DNA of 64,000 nt from Holophagales bacterium (lineage in GTDB: Bacteria; Acidobacteriota; Thermoanaerobaculia; UBA5066): NCBI GenBank assembly GCA_016719485.1, contig JADJZB010000030.1, positions 1 through 64,000 on the forward strand. The letters are read 5' to 3'. This document shows positions 28,028 to 36,332 of this stretch, in pieces. The translations under genes and the position numbers were made by a program. Every line of letters begins with the position of its first letter. Positions within the stretch are counted from its first letter, which is position 1. The notes below the pieces were generated by a model. It was given only the letters and a program-made list of their open reading frames with translations, did not search any database and was not told the origin of the DNA.

Positions 28028-29581
28028 ATGGAGAAGAGGCTCCACCTGCCGCCGGAACGTATCGCGCACGCCCGCGAGCTCGCGGAGCGGATCGTCGCGC
28101 CGGTACAGGAGTTCATCGAGGCGCACACGACCGTCACGGTCGAGAGGGCGACGCTGCGCCTCGCCGGCGCCGACGGCGCCGACGCCGACGGCGTGCCCGT
28201 GCCGAACCTCGTCGTCGACCAGCTCCGGGACCGCCTCGAGGAAGGGGCGCTGAAGTACTGGGTGAACGCCCTCCTCCGCACGGGCGAGGGCGTCGCGGGG
28301 CTCAACCGGCGCGTCGCCGAAGGGCTCTGCGTCGCCGACCTCCCGCTCGCCGACCCCGTCGCGCTCGAGGGGAAGGCCGCCGAGCTGGTCTCCGCCTGCA
28401 CGATGCGTGTTCGCGGCAATCGGGCCCGCCGCGAGGAACGCCTCGCGAAGTACGCGGGGAGGAACCACGCGCCGCTCCTCTACGTCATCGTGGCGACCGG
28501 GAACATCCACGAGGACGTCAAGCAGGCCCGCGCCGCGGCCGAGCAGGGGGCCGACGTCGTCGCCGTCATCCGGACGACCGCGCAGTCTCTCCTCGACTAC
28601 GTCCCCTACGGCGAGACGACCGAGGGCTTCGGCGGGACCTACGCCACGCAGGAGAACTTCCGGATCATGCGGGCCGCGCTCGACGAGGTCGTCGAGAAGG
28701 AGGGGCGCTACGTCTACCTGACGAACTACGCCTCCGGCCTCTGCATGCCCGAGATCGCGGCCATGGGGGCGCTCGAGCGCCTCGACATGATGCTGAACGA
28801 CTCGATGTACGGGATCCTCTTCCGCGACATCAACATGTACCGGACGTTCGTCGACCAGAAGTTCAGCCGGATGATCAACGCCTGGGCGGGCGTCATCATC
28901 AACACGGGCGAGGACAACTACCTGACGACGTCCGACGCGGTGGAGAAGGCCTACACCGTTCTCGCGAGCCAGTTCCTGAACGAGCGCTTCGCCTTCGCCG
29001 CGGGCCTTCAGCCCTGGCAGATGGGGCTCGGGCACGCGTTCGAGATGGACCCTGCGATCCGCAACGGCTTCCTGATGGAGCTCTCCCAGGCCCTCATGGC
29101 GCGCGAGATCTTCCCCGAGGCGCCCCTGAAGTACATGCCGCCGACGAAGTTCATGACGGGCGACATCTTCCGCGGCGTCGTCCAGAACGCCCTCTTCAAC
29201 TTCGTCTCGCAGATGACGGGACAGGGGATCCACCTCCTCGGGATGCTCACCGAGGCGATCCACACGCCCTTCATGCAGGACCGCTTCCTCGCCCTCGAGA
29301 ACGCGAAGTACGTCATGAACAACATGGCCGACCTCGGGGACGAGATCGAGTTCCGGAAGGACGGGGCCATCGTGAGACGGGCGCAGGCCGTCCTCGAAGA
29401 GTCGATCGCTTTCCTCGAGAAGATCGACGCGACAGGACTCATGCCCGCGATCGAGCAGGGGCTCTTCGCCGACATCAAGCGCCCCCGCGACATGGGCAAG
29501 GGGCTCGAGGGCCTGCGAAGGAAGGCCGAGAGCTACTGGAACCCCTTCGAGACGCACCTCCAGCGGGAACTGGGACTCTGA
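28028..29581 (+). CDS. kamD: Beta-lysine 5,6-aminomutase alpha subunit
   Basis: The large subunit (517 residues) of the adenosylcobalamin- and PLP-dependent enzyme that shifts the terminal amino group of beta-lysine from C6 to C5. It forms the TIM barrel that holds the substrate and PLP. Typical segments are APLLYVIVATGNIHEDVKQA, GADVVAVIRTTAQSLLDYVP, MPEIAAMGALERLDMMLNDS and INTGEDNYLTT. The ATG at 28028 is preceded by GAGGAGGACCC, a strong ribosome site. KamE is encoded 7 bp downstream, as expected for a heterodimer. Confidence 0.96.
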   Translation: MEKRLHLPPERIAHARELAERIVAPVQEFIEAHTTVTVERATLRLAGADGADADGVPVPNLVVDQLRDRLEEGALKYWVNALLRTGEGVAGLNRRVAEGLCVADLPLADPVALEGKAAELVSACTMRVRGNRARREERLAKYAGRNHAPLLYVIVATGNIHEDVKQARAAAEQGADVVAVIRTTAQSLLDYVPYGETTEGFGGTYATQENFRIMRAALDEVVEKEGRYVYLTNYASGLCMPEIAAMGALERLDMMLNDSMYGILFRDINMYRTFVDQKFSRMINAWAGVIINTGEDNYLTTSDAVEKAYTVLASQFLNERFAFAAGLQPWQMGLGHAFEMDPAIRNGFLMELSQALMAREIFPEAPLKYMPPTKFMTGDIFRGVVQNALFNFVSQMTGQGIHLLGMLTEAIHTPFMQDRFLALENAKYVMNNMADLGDEIEFRKDGAIVRRAQAVLEESIAFLEKIDATGLMPAIEQGLFADIKRPRDMGKGLEGLRRKAESYWNPFETHLQRELGL

Positions 29582-29588
29582 GGCCGCG

Positions 29589-30323
29589 ATGACGACCATC
29601 ATTCGACCTTACGGCGACACCCTGGACGACGGCGCGGTCCAGCTCTCCTTCACGCTCCCCGTCCCCTTCGGCCCCCGCGGCCGCGAGGCGGCACGCCTCT
29701 TCGTCGAGAAGCTCGGCTTCCGCCACGCCGAGATCGTCCACGCCGCGCCCCTCTCGGAGGGCTTCAGCTTCTACGTCGCCTACGGGCGGACGGAGACGTC
29801 GATCGACGTCGACACGATCCACGTCGAGGAGGCGACCGGCGAGAGGCTCTACTCGATGAACGAGGCCTGTGAGGTGATCCGCGCCCGCCTGGGCCGCAAG
29901 CTCGTCGTGGTCGGCGCCTGCACGGGCTTCGACGCGCACACGGTCGGGATCGACGCGATCATGAACATGAAGGGCTACAACCACCACTACGGCCTGGAGC
30001 GCTACCCGGAGGTGGAGGCCCACAACCTCGGCGCGCAGGTGCCGAACGAGAAGCTCATCGACTTTGCCGTGAAGGTGAATGCGGACGCGATCCTCGTCAG
30101 CCAGATCGTCACCCAGAAGGACGTCCACATCCGCAACCTCACCGAGCTGATCGAGCTCCTCGAGGCACGCGGCCTGCGCGAGCGCTTCGTCGTCTGCGCC
30201 GGCGGCTCCCGCATCAGCAACAAGCTCGCCGTCGAGCTCGGCTACGACGCCGGCTTCGGCCAGGGCACCTACGCCGAGCACGTCGCCACCTTCCTCATCG
30301 AGAAGCTGGGGGTCAGGTCTTGA
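29589..30323 (+). CDS. kamE: Beta-lysine 5,6-aminomutase beta subunit
   Basis: The small subunit (244 residues) carries the cobalamin-binding Rossmann domain. The B12 ligand His117 is in DAHTVGID, and Lys128 in MNMKGY is the expected PLP lysine on this subunit, matching the eleven-residue spacing seen in the characterised enzyme. A glycine-rich tail (CAGGSRISNKLAVELG) completes the B12 fold. The last codons (GVRS and the stop) lie inside a repeat-like motif, GGGGTCAGGTCT, so the C-terminus seems to have been rewritten or cut by that element. The usual length is slightly greater, about 260. Confidence 0.95.
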   Translation: MTTIIRPYGDTLDDGAVQLSFTLPVPFGPRGREAARLFVEKLGFRHAEIVHAAPLSEGFSFYVAYGRTETSIDVDTIHVEEATGERLYSMNEACEVIRARLGRKLVVVGACTGFDAHTVGIDAIMNMKGYNHHYGLERYPEVEAHNLGAQVPNEKLIDFAVKVNADAILVSQIVTQKDVHIRNLTELIELLEARGLRERFVVCAGGSRISNKLAVELGYDAGFGQGTYAEHVATFLIEKLGVRS

Positions 30324-30336
30324 TTTTCTATTCTAC
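30309..30336. repeat. Repeat end motif at the kamE stop
   Basis: The stretch starting GGGGTCAGGTCTTGATTTTC and ending in TTCTAC covers the last codons and stop of kamE. A shorter variant occurs in reverse at 45270-45290. It shares GGGGTCAG with the palindromic elements at 30708 and 31101. Such ends are common beside REP-type elements; that link is from general knowledge. Confidence 0.6.
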
Positions 30337-30360
30337 GGTGGGACGGGGAGCGTAGAGAAA

Positions 30361-30412
30361 GACGAGGGAACGAGGGGCCGAGGGCACGAGGGGGACGAAG
30401 GGGGACGGGACG
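30361..30412. repeat. Purine-rich degenerate tandem repeat
   Basis: A string of imperfect 8-10 base units of the type ACGAGGG (for example ACGAGGGAACGAGGGGCCG) fills this stretch. No coding potential is seen. It is the left border of the gene-free repeat island. Confidence 0.55.
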
Positions 30413-30429
30413 TCTTCCATGCCATCTCA

Positions 30430-30660
30430 TCGTGCCGCACGAGTCGCGTACGGGAGGGGTATCCCACGGCGCCTTCTGCGCTCCCGCGACCCGCATCGGT
30501 CCCGCTGCGCGGGCCGCCGGGGCGATCGCAAACTCCTCACTTCGCTCGTCAGACACGTGCGCTCGCCTTGTCCGGCGTCCTGCTCGCGGAACCGTGCGGG
30601 TCCCCGCGGGTGCTCGAACGGCGCTCGCGGGACACCCCTCCCGCCCGCTCAGCCCTCCGA
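30430..30660 (+). repeat. Inverted repeat copy A of the 30-kb island
   Basis: This block aligns, with many substitutions and small gaps, to the reverse complement of 30840-31060. The best-kept core is CTTCGCTCGTCAGACACG with flanking CTCGCG and GGGTCCCCG blocks. The two copies flank the first palindromic element. Short open frames here (a peptide with SDERSEE) are by-products of the repeat, not genes. Confidence 0.6.
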
Positions 30661-30707
30661 TGAGTCAGGCCAGAGAGCGAGCCCGGAACTGAGGCCTAAA
30701 GTCAGCA

Positions 30708-30793
30708 TGGGGTCAGTTCCGTTTTTCGTGTTTTCCGAAGATATGGAATCGACCCACATCCGAGTCGAACAACGGAAAACGGAACTGACCCCA
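30708..30793. repeat. Palindromic element 1, about 86 bp
   Basis: The left arm TGGGGTCAGTTCCGTTTTT and the right arm ACGGAAAACGGAACTGACCCCA are near-perfect inverted repeats around a 45-bp unmatched centre. A further partial arm (GGAATTGACCCCATATTC) follows at 30803-30820. Element 2 at 31101-31188 has the same arms and a different centre. This structure fits a small non-autonomous element with terminal inverted repeats or a REP-type hairpin. Confidence 0.75.
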
Positions 30794-30839
30794 CACCCGG
30801 ACGGAATTGACCCCATATTCAGACTCTGCAGACCTCGAA

Positions 30840-31060
30840 GCCCGCCGGCCGCGGGTGGGGTGGGACGTCTCGCGAGCCGCCCCTGAGCACGGCCGGGGAC
30901 CCGCTCGAGTTCGCGAGGACCGGGCGGGGATCAGGCTCGCGCGCGTGTCTGACGAGCGAAGCGAGGAGTCCGCGCGGGCCCCCCGCCCGGCCGCAGCGAG
31001 CTCGGAAGCGGGTCGGCCGCGCGGAACAGGCGGCCGCGAGACGCCCCACTCCGCCCGCGG
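30840..31060 (-). repeat. Inverted repeat copy B of the 30-kb island
   Basis: The reverse complement partner of copy A (30430-30660), with the shared core CGTGTCTGACGAGCGAAG. It lies between palindromic elements 1 and 2. No gene is supported within it. Confidence 0.6.
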
Positions 31061-31100
31061 CCCCCCGCGGAATCGACGGGATGGTTCGGCTGTCAAGACT

Positions 31101-31188
31101 TGGGGTCAGTTCCGTTTTCCGTGTTTCACGAGGAACTGGCCCCGCCCCCCTCATTCGATCCGAGCAACGGAAAACGGAACTGACCCCA
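31101..31188. repeat. Palindromic element 2, about 88 bp
   Basis: It has the same arms as element 1 (TGGGGTCAGTTCCGTTTTCC and its complement) and a largely different centre. Both elements are followed by TATTCA. It ends 10 bp before the stop codon of the leftward kinase-fusion gene, so it may also act as its terminator hairpin. Confidence 0.75.
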
Positions 31189-31198
31189 TATTCAATCT

Positions 31199-32524
31199 TC
31201 AGGCGAGGAGGAGAGCGAGGGCGGCGCCGGCGAGGGTGTTGAAGAAGTTGAGGACGTGGCCGTTCGTGACGCGCCAGGGGGCTCCGTCGCGGCCGAGGAG
31301 GCTCTCGACGACGGTGCCGGCGAAGGCGGCGGCGACGACGACCGGGATGCCGGAGGGCGGGTAGAGGCCGAGCTTCCAGCCGAGGGCCGCCAGGAGGAGC
31401 GCCGCGAGGAGGCCCGCGAGGGTGCCGGCTACGGAGACCGCTCCGTCGGTGCCGGGTGGGACGCGGCGAAAGTCGGGGAGGAGGACGGTGGGCGTTCGGA
31501 GCGCCTGCCCCACCTCCGTGCCGACCGTGTCCATGAGGGCCGTGGCGAGGGCCGCGGCCGCGGCGAGGAGGAGCGCGGCGGAGGCGGCCGGCGTCATGGC
31601 GGCACAGCAGACGAGGAACGCGGCGACGGAGCAGTTCGCGAGCACGTTCGCGGCCCCGCGACGCCCGCCCGCCTCTTCCGCCTTGCCCATCGCCTCTTTC
31701 CGCCTGCGGCCGAAGCGGGTCGTGAGCGTCCCACCGGCGAAGAAGACCCAGAGGAGCGCGTAGGCCCCCCAGCCTCCGAGGCCGAGGACGAGAGTCCCGA
31801 CGAGGCCGCCGGCAAGCGCGCCGGAAGGGCGTACGACGCGCAGGAGCGCCGCGGCACTCGAGACGAAGACGTTGACCGCGAGGCCGAGGGAGAGCTGGCG
31901 AAGCGCGGTGGGATCCAGGAGAAGACCCACGTTCGGGAGCGCCGCGAGGAGGGCCGCCAGGACTCCCGTCGCCACGAGCGGCGGGACGAGGTTGTCGTCC
32001 AGCTCGGAGGGGAGACTCTCGACGGCAGCTCCGGCGAGGCCGGCGAGGAGGAATGCCACGCCCTCGGCGGGCGACGGTCCCCGCCCCGCGACGAACGAGG
32101 AGAGGGCCAGGGCGCCGAGGCTGCCGAAGAGGACGTAGCCGGCGAGCCCGCTCCAGCGCTTGCCGCTGTTCCACGGAAGGCGGGGCCCGCCGAGGGTGAT
32201 GCCGCAGAGGGTCGCGAAGCCGTCGCCGAAGGCGAGGAAGCCCCACCCCGCCGCCACGAGGGAAAGCCGGGCCGGAAAGAGGAGGACGAGGACGAGGACG
32301 ACGAGCGGGTAGAGCAGGATGCCGACCGGGTAGCCGCGGGCGCGGTCGTCCACGCGGAAGAGGGCCTTTCCGCCGAGACGCGGGAGTACGAGGAGATTGA
32401 ACGCCAGTGCCCCCAGGGCACAGAGGGCAGCGCCCCTCCAGTCGAGCCAACGGAGGAGAAGCGCGAACGAGGCCATCCCGACGTGGACGGCCTTGCGTTT
32501 CGCTTCGGTGCCGTCGAGCCTCAA
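31199..32524 (-). CDS. Isoprenoid-alcohol kinase fusion: dolichol/phytol kinase-like domain plus DUF92 domain
   Basis: A membrane protein of 441 residues. The TTG start (32522-32524) overlaps the rmlD stop in a TTGA. The N-terminal half (about 1-190) has the CTP-dependent dolichol/phytol kinase pattern: EAKRKAVHVGMASF, FGDGFATLCG and NSGKRWSGLAGY. The C-terminal half (about 215-441) is DUF92-like, with PSGALAGGLVGTLVLGLGGW, GRRGAANVLANC and DTVGTEVGQ. In plants and cyanobacteria phytol kinase (VTE5) and phytyl-phosphate kinase (VTE6, DUF92) act in turn to make phytyl diphosphate. Here both appear in one chain, suggesting two-step salvage of a prenyl alcohol. The substrate is unknown. Confidence 0.8.
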   Translation of the reverse strand: MRLDGTEAKRKAVHVGMASFALLLRWLDWRGAALCALGALAFNLLVLPRLGGKALFRVDDRARGYPVGILLYPLVVLVLVLLFPARLSLVAAGWGFLAFGDGFATLCGITLGGPRLPWNSGKRWSGLAGYVLFGSLGALALSSFVAGRGPSPAEGVAFLLAGLAGAAVESLPSELDDNLVPPLVATGVLAALLAALPNVGLLLDPTALRQLSLGLAVNVFVSSAAALLRVVRPSGALAGGLVGTLVLGLGGWGAYALLWVFFAGGTLTTRFGRRRKEAMGKAEEAGGRRGAANVLANCSVAAFLVCCAAMTPAASAALLLAAAAALATALMDTVGTEVGQALRTPTVLLPDFRRVPPGTDGAVSVAGTLAGLLAALLLAALGWKLGLYPPSGIPVVVAAAFAGTVVESLLGRDGAPWRVTNGHVLNFFNTLAGAALALLLA

Positions 32525-33396
32525 CCCTCCGCTTTCCCCGCCGCCCCCGCTCGAAGCCGGAGATGCTCGTCGAGTGCGGCCGTGAAGGGCCTCGGCGCCT
32601 CGCCGGTGAGCCGCTCGTAGCGCGTCGTATCGAGAACCGAGTTCGCCGGCCGGGCCGCCGGGCGGGGGAACTCGGCCGTCGTGCAGGGGACGAGCTTCAC
32701 GTGAGGGAACCCTCCGCGCGCGAGCGTTTCCTTCGCGAGGCCGAACCAGGTGGTCTCGCCGGCGTTGGCGAAGTGGACGACGCCGCGTGCCCCCGCGGCG
32801 ACGAGCGTGACGAGCGCGCGGGCGAGGTCGGGCGCGAACGTCGGCCGGCCGCGCTGGTCGTCGACGACCTTCAGCTCGGTCCTGCCCGAGCCGGCGAGAT
32901 CGAGCATCGTGTCGACGAAGTTGACCCCTCCCGGCGCGAAGACCCAGGAGGTCCGGACGACGAGCACCTCGGCGCCGCTCTCGAGGGCGCGGCGCTCGCC
33001 GCCGAGCTTTCCCCGGCCGTAGGCGTTGACGGGAGCGACCGGGTCGTCCTCGCGCCACGCCCGGCCCGCGCGGCCGTCGAAGACGTAGTCGGTCGAGACG
33101 TGGACGAGGAGCGCGCCGGCGTCGCGGCAGAGACCCGCGAGGACGCCGACCGCCAGGTCGTTGACGGCCAGGTGCGCCGGGTCGGTCTCGGCAAGGTCGA
33201 CGCGGGTGTCGGCGGCGGCGTTCCAGACGATGCTCACGCCCGCAGCGACGGCGCGCGCGAGGGCCGAGGGGTCGGTGATGTCGAGGTCGCCGATGCCGAG
33301 AGAGAGGGCGTGCGGCCGCTCCGCCGCGAGGCCCCGCGCGAGCATCCCGCCCGCGCCGAGGATCAGCTCCGTCCTGCCGTCTTCCATCTGTTCCAT
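32521..33396 (-). CDS. rmlD: dTDP-4-dehydrorhamnose reductase
   Basis: It makes dTDP-L-rhamnose, a building block of surface polysaccharide. The 291-residue short-chain dehydrogenase has an N-terminal GAGGMLA nucleotide loop, NAAADTRVDLAETDP, VHVSTDYVFDG, the catalytic tyrosine and lysine in NAYGRGKLGGE, and RTSWVFAPGG. These match RmlD well. The other rml genes are not in the window. lptD lies 45 bp upstream on the same strand, so envelope assembly is the theme. The start MEQMEDGRTELILGAGG is uncertain by three residues. Confidence 0.92.
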   Translation of the reverse strand: MEQMEDGRTELILGAGGMLARGLAAERPHALSLGIGDLDITDPSALARAVAAGVSIVWNAAADTRVDLAETDPAHLAVNDLAVGVLAGLCRDAGALLVHVSTDYVFDGRAGRAWREDDPVAPVNAYGRGKLGGERRALESGAEVLVVRTSWVFAPGGVNFVDTMLDLAGSGRTELKVVDDQRGRPTFAPDLARALVTLVAAGARGVVHFANAGETTWFGLAKETLARGGFPHVKLVPCTTAEFPRPAARPANSVLDTTRYERLTGEAPRPFTAALDEHLRLRAGAAGKAEG

Positions 33397-33440
33397 CCCC
33401 GCCGGGCCCGCGCCGGCTGGCTCGCTTCGCAGGCCACGGC

Positions 33441-35639
33441 TCAGTTCGAGACGCGCCCGGTGAAATCGAGGAAGCTGCCGATGTTCTTCAGGTTGAGCCC
33501 GATCCGGAAGTCCTTCGTGGGAATCGCGCCGAGGCGCAGGTCCCTGTACTCACCGAGGATCTTGAAGCAGGACGCCTCCCAGGTCAGGAGGCTCCGCCAC
33601 TCGAGCATCCGCCCCTGCCCGACGTCGTAGTTCGCCTCGAGGTCGAGCCGCAGGTTCTTCGGCAGGATCGCGGACCCGCCCCCGATCCTCAGCTGCGTCG
33701 AAGGACGCACCGAGCCGACGGGACGGCTGTCGTAGTAGGAGAAGCGCAGAGAGCGGGAGCTCGACCCGAGGTTCGCCGACACGCTCGTGGACGTGACGAC
33801 CCCCGCCGCCAGGTCCCACGCGGCCCGGGCGTCGAAGTTGAGCGACGACCCTGCATTGACGCGCAGCACGGCGTCGAGCGGGGAGTCGCGAGCGGTCGTC
33901 GCGGGGGCGCCCACCGGGAGCTGGAAGTAGTGGAGGCGCGAGACCTCGAAGGAGGCGATCTCGCGCGAGGCGCCCGACTTCTCCTTGGCGAGGAGCCTCT
34001 GGACGAGAGCGTAGCGGACCGCGTGAGAGGGCAGGATCGTGTCGACCTCGTCGAAGACGGGCGTCCGCGAGAGGTCGCCGGGGTCGGTCTGGTACTGGTA
34101 GTCGGCTCGCGGCTCGATGACGTGCTTGAGCCTCGTGAACTTCCCGAGCTTCACGTCGAAGATGCGCGCGAAGGAGGGCCCGGTCAGCTCGAGGCCGGCC
34201 TGCGCCGTGCCCCTCGTGTAGGGCTCGTCGGTGAGCAGACGGCCGTCGGTCGAGACCGATGCCCCGTACCGGGTGAGCCGGTAGCCCGCCTCGACGTTGA
34301 GCGAGAGCCACGGGACGGGAGAGATGGGCGCCGAGACCTTCGGGAAGAGATCGAAGCGCTCGTAGTCCCCCGAGGGCTGGCCCGTGGGACGGATCGAACG
34401 GAGGAAACCGCCCGAGGCCTGCGCCTCGACGAAGACCGCGTTGCCGAAGAGGCCGGTGGGCCTCAGGCGCGCCTCGAGGACCGGTTTCCGCTCCAGGACG
34501 ACCTCGCTCGTGCCGTAGAGGGCCGTCTCCCTCTCGAGCCGGAGGTTGAACGCGAAGGGCCCCTCGGACCGGGTGATGAACGCCTTCTGCCCGACCGTCC
34601 GGGTCGAGGTGAGGGAGAAATCGCGGTCGTAGGTCTGGAAGAACGCGATGCTCGAGTAGTCGACCCAGTTCAGCACGGCCCGCGTCCTCGGGGCGAGGTC
34701 GTCCGCCGCGAGCGAGCCCGCCGTCTTCCACTGCCATCGCTGGTTGGGGTCGATGACGGTGTAGTACATGCCGGCGAAGCTCGTCCCGGCGGTCGGACGC
34801 CAGCGCAGCTCCGTGCCGAGGCCGAAGAACTCCTTCGTGTAGAGGTCGGTCGTGACGGTCGCGTCGGCGGAGCGGCCGAGGACCTGGTAGTACGAGAGGC
34901 CCAGGAATCCGCCGCGGCTGCTGCTGTACCCGATGCCCGGGATGAGGAAGCCCGAGGCCCGGTCGCGCAGGGCCGGCCAGAGCAGGTAGGGCGTGTAGAG
35001 GAGCGGGATGCCGCCGAGGCGGAAGACGACCGTCTTCAGCTTCGCGTAGTCGTCGAGCGTGACCCGCCCGTCCTTCACCTCGAACTCCCACGCGGGGTCG
35101 TCCCCCTCGCAGGCGGTGACGGCGCCGTCGCGGATCTCGAACGTCCGCGCGCCCGTCTTGGCGAGGACGGCTCCCCGGACGAGGATGCCCGCGAGCTCGG
35201 CCGTCCCGTCCGTCAGGATTCCCGTCTTGTCCGTCAGGTCGAGGTCGAGGCGCACGCCCGTCATTCGCGAGGGCCCCTGCTCGAGGACGACGTCTCCCTC
35301 GGCGACGACCTGCCGGGTCCTGCGGTCGGCCCGGACGTAGTCGGCCGTGAGCTTGATGTCCTGGTACTCGAGCGTGACGACGCCCCCCTTCGGGGCCTGG
35401 GTCTCGTAGACGTCCTCGGAAAGGAGGCTCTGCCGGCCCCCTTTCCCATCGGACACCGTCACCTTGATGACGCCGCCCTCCTCGGGCATCCGGAACTTGA
35501 TGTCGAGGTTCGGGCGTTCGCGAAAGCGGGAGGCGAACGGGTCGGTCTCGAACGACGACTGGCTCGCGGCGGGCGCCGCCAGGAGCAGCGCGGCCACGGC
35601 GACCCCCGCGAGGGACAGCCGCCGCGCCGGAGGGTCCAC
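33441..35639 (-). CDS. lptD: LPS-assembly outer membrane protein LptD
   Basis: The outer membrane beta-barrel that inserts lipopolysaccharide into the outer leaflet. About 732 residues. The GTG at 35637-35639 gives a signal peptide (RRLSLAGVAVAALLLAAPAASQ); the open frame reaches further upstream but overlaps atoA. An OstA/LptA-like domain is present at about 90-190 (DIKLTADYVRADRRTRQVVAEGDVVLEQG). The barrel region includes IPLLYTPYLLWPALRDRASGFLIPG, the characteristic LptD segment. Near the C-terminus SCFKILGEYRD holds the conserved late cysteine. The presence of LptD shows that this cell makes LPS or a similar glycolipid. Confidence 0.9.
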   Translation of the reverse strand: MDPPARRLSLAGVAVAALLLAAPAASQSSFETDPFASRFRERPNLDIKFRMPEEGGVIKVTVSDGKGGRQSLLSEDVYETQAPKGGVVTLEYQDIKLTADYVRADRRTRQVVAEGDVVLEQGPSRMTGVRLDLDLTDKTGILTDGTAELAGILVRGAVLAKTGARTFEIRDGAVTACEGDDPAWEFEVKDGRVTLDDYAKLKTVVFRLGGIPLLYTPYLLWPALRDRASGFLIPGIGYSSSRGGFLGLSYYQVLGRSADATVTTDLYTKEFFGLGTELRWRPTAGTSFAGMYYTVIDPNQRWQWKTAGSLAADDLAPRTRAVLNWVDYSSIAFFQTYDRDFSLTSTRTVGQKAFITRSEGPFAFNLRLERETALYGTSEVVLERKPVLEARLRPTGLFGNAVFVEAQASGGFLRSIRPTGQPSGDYERFDLFPKVSAPISPVPWLSLNVEAGYRLTRYGASVSTDGRLLTDEPYTRGTAQAGLELTGPSFARIFDVKLGKFTRLKHVIEPRADYQYQTDPGDLSRTPVFDEVDTILPSHAVRYALVQRLLAKEKSGASREIASFEVSRLHYFQLPVGAPATTARDSPLDAVLRVNAGSSLNFDARAAWDLAAGVVTSTSVSANLGSSSRSLRFSYYDSRPVGSVRPSTQLRIGGGSAILPKNLRLDLEANYDVGQGRMLEWRSLLTWEASCFKILGEYRDLRLGAIPTKDFRIGLNLKNIGSFLDFTGRVSN

Positions 35640-35656
35640 CTGGCGCCGCCCTGGCT

Positions 35657-36322
35657 TCAGAGCTTCATCTCGGGAACGTCCCCGCGGACCTCGAGGGGCG
35701 GCTCGGTCGCCGCCACGATCTCCTCGACGGTCACTCCCGGCGCCCGTTCGACGAGGACGAGGCCCGCCCCATCGGGCTTCACGTCGAGGACGGCGAGGTC
35801 GGTGACGATCCGGTGAACGCAACGCTTCCCCGTGAAGGGGAGCGTGCAGCGGTTCAGGACCTTGCGGTCGCCGTTCTTCGCGACGTGATCCATGATGACG
35901 ATGACGCGGCGGGCCCCGCCGACGAGGTCCATCGCGCCTCCCATCCCCTTCACGAGGCGCCCGGGGATCATCCAGTTCGCCAGCGACCCCTCGGCGTCGA
36001 CCTGCATCGCTCCGAGGATGCAGAGGTCGATGTGGCCGCCGCGGATCATCGCGAAGGAGTCGGCGGAGGAGAAGAACGCGGCGCCGGGAATGACGGTGAC
36101 CGTCTCCTTGCCGGCGTTGATGAGGTCGGCGTCGACCTCGGCTTCCGTCGGGTAGGCGCCCATGCCGAGGATGCCGTTCTCCGACTGGAAGATGACCTCC
36201 ATCCCGGAGGGGACCCGGTTCGCCACGAGGGTCGGCATCCCGATGCCGAGGTTGACGTACATCCCGTCGCGCAGCTCCTGCGCAGCGCGGGCCACGATTC
36301 CGTCCCTGTCGAGCTTGCCCAT
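35657..36322 (-). CDS. atoA: Acetoacetate/3-oxoacid CoA-transferase subunit B
   Basis: With the A subunit it moves CoA from a donor such as acetyl- or succinyl-CoA to acetoacetate. The protein has 221 residues; the catalytic glutamate is Glu48 in FQSENGILG. Further motifs are NLGIGMPTLVANRVP, GGHIDLCILGAMQVD and the GRLVKGMGGAMDLV signature. It lies 10 bp downstream of atoD. Acetoacetate is one product of the lysine cluster, so this enzyme likely activates it for thiolysis. The exact CoA donor cannot be read from sequence. Confidence 0.93.
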   Translation of the reverse strand: MGKLDRDGIVARAAQELRDGMYVNLGIGMPTLVANRVPSGMEVIFQSENGILGMGAYPTEAEVDADLINAGKETVTVIPGAAFFSSADSFAMIRGGHIDLCILGAMQVDAEGSLANWMIPGRLVKGMGGAMDLVGGARRVIVIMDHVAKNGDRKVLNRCTLPFTGKRCVHRIVTDLAVLDVKPDGAGLVLVERAPGVTVEEIVAATEPPLEVRGDVPEMKL

Positions 36323-36332
36323 CGACTCCCCC

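Larger units (their letters stand above)
30337..31198. other. Gene-free repeat island
   Basis: No credible gene is seen between the kamE stop and the convergent gene at 31199. The stretch holds a purine-rich tandem repeat, two inverted copies of a block of about 220 bp, and two palindromic elements with shared arms. There is no transposase frame and no tRNA. It looks like a landing zone for small non-autonomous repeats. Confidence 0.7.

Noticed and set aside
30708..31188. A CRISPR array
   Set aside because: There are only two units with palindromic arms and unequal spacing, no regular repeat-spacer pattern and no cas genes.
30419..31364. Several short open frames between kamE and the kinase fusion
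   Set aside because: They lie in inverted repeats, give Arg/Ala-rich peptides that mirror each other, and have no ribosome sites.
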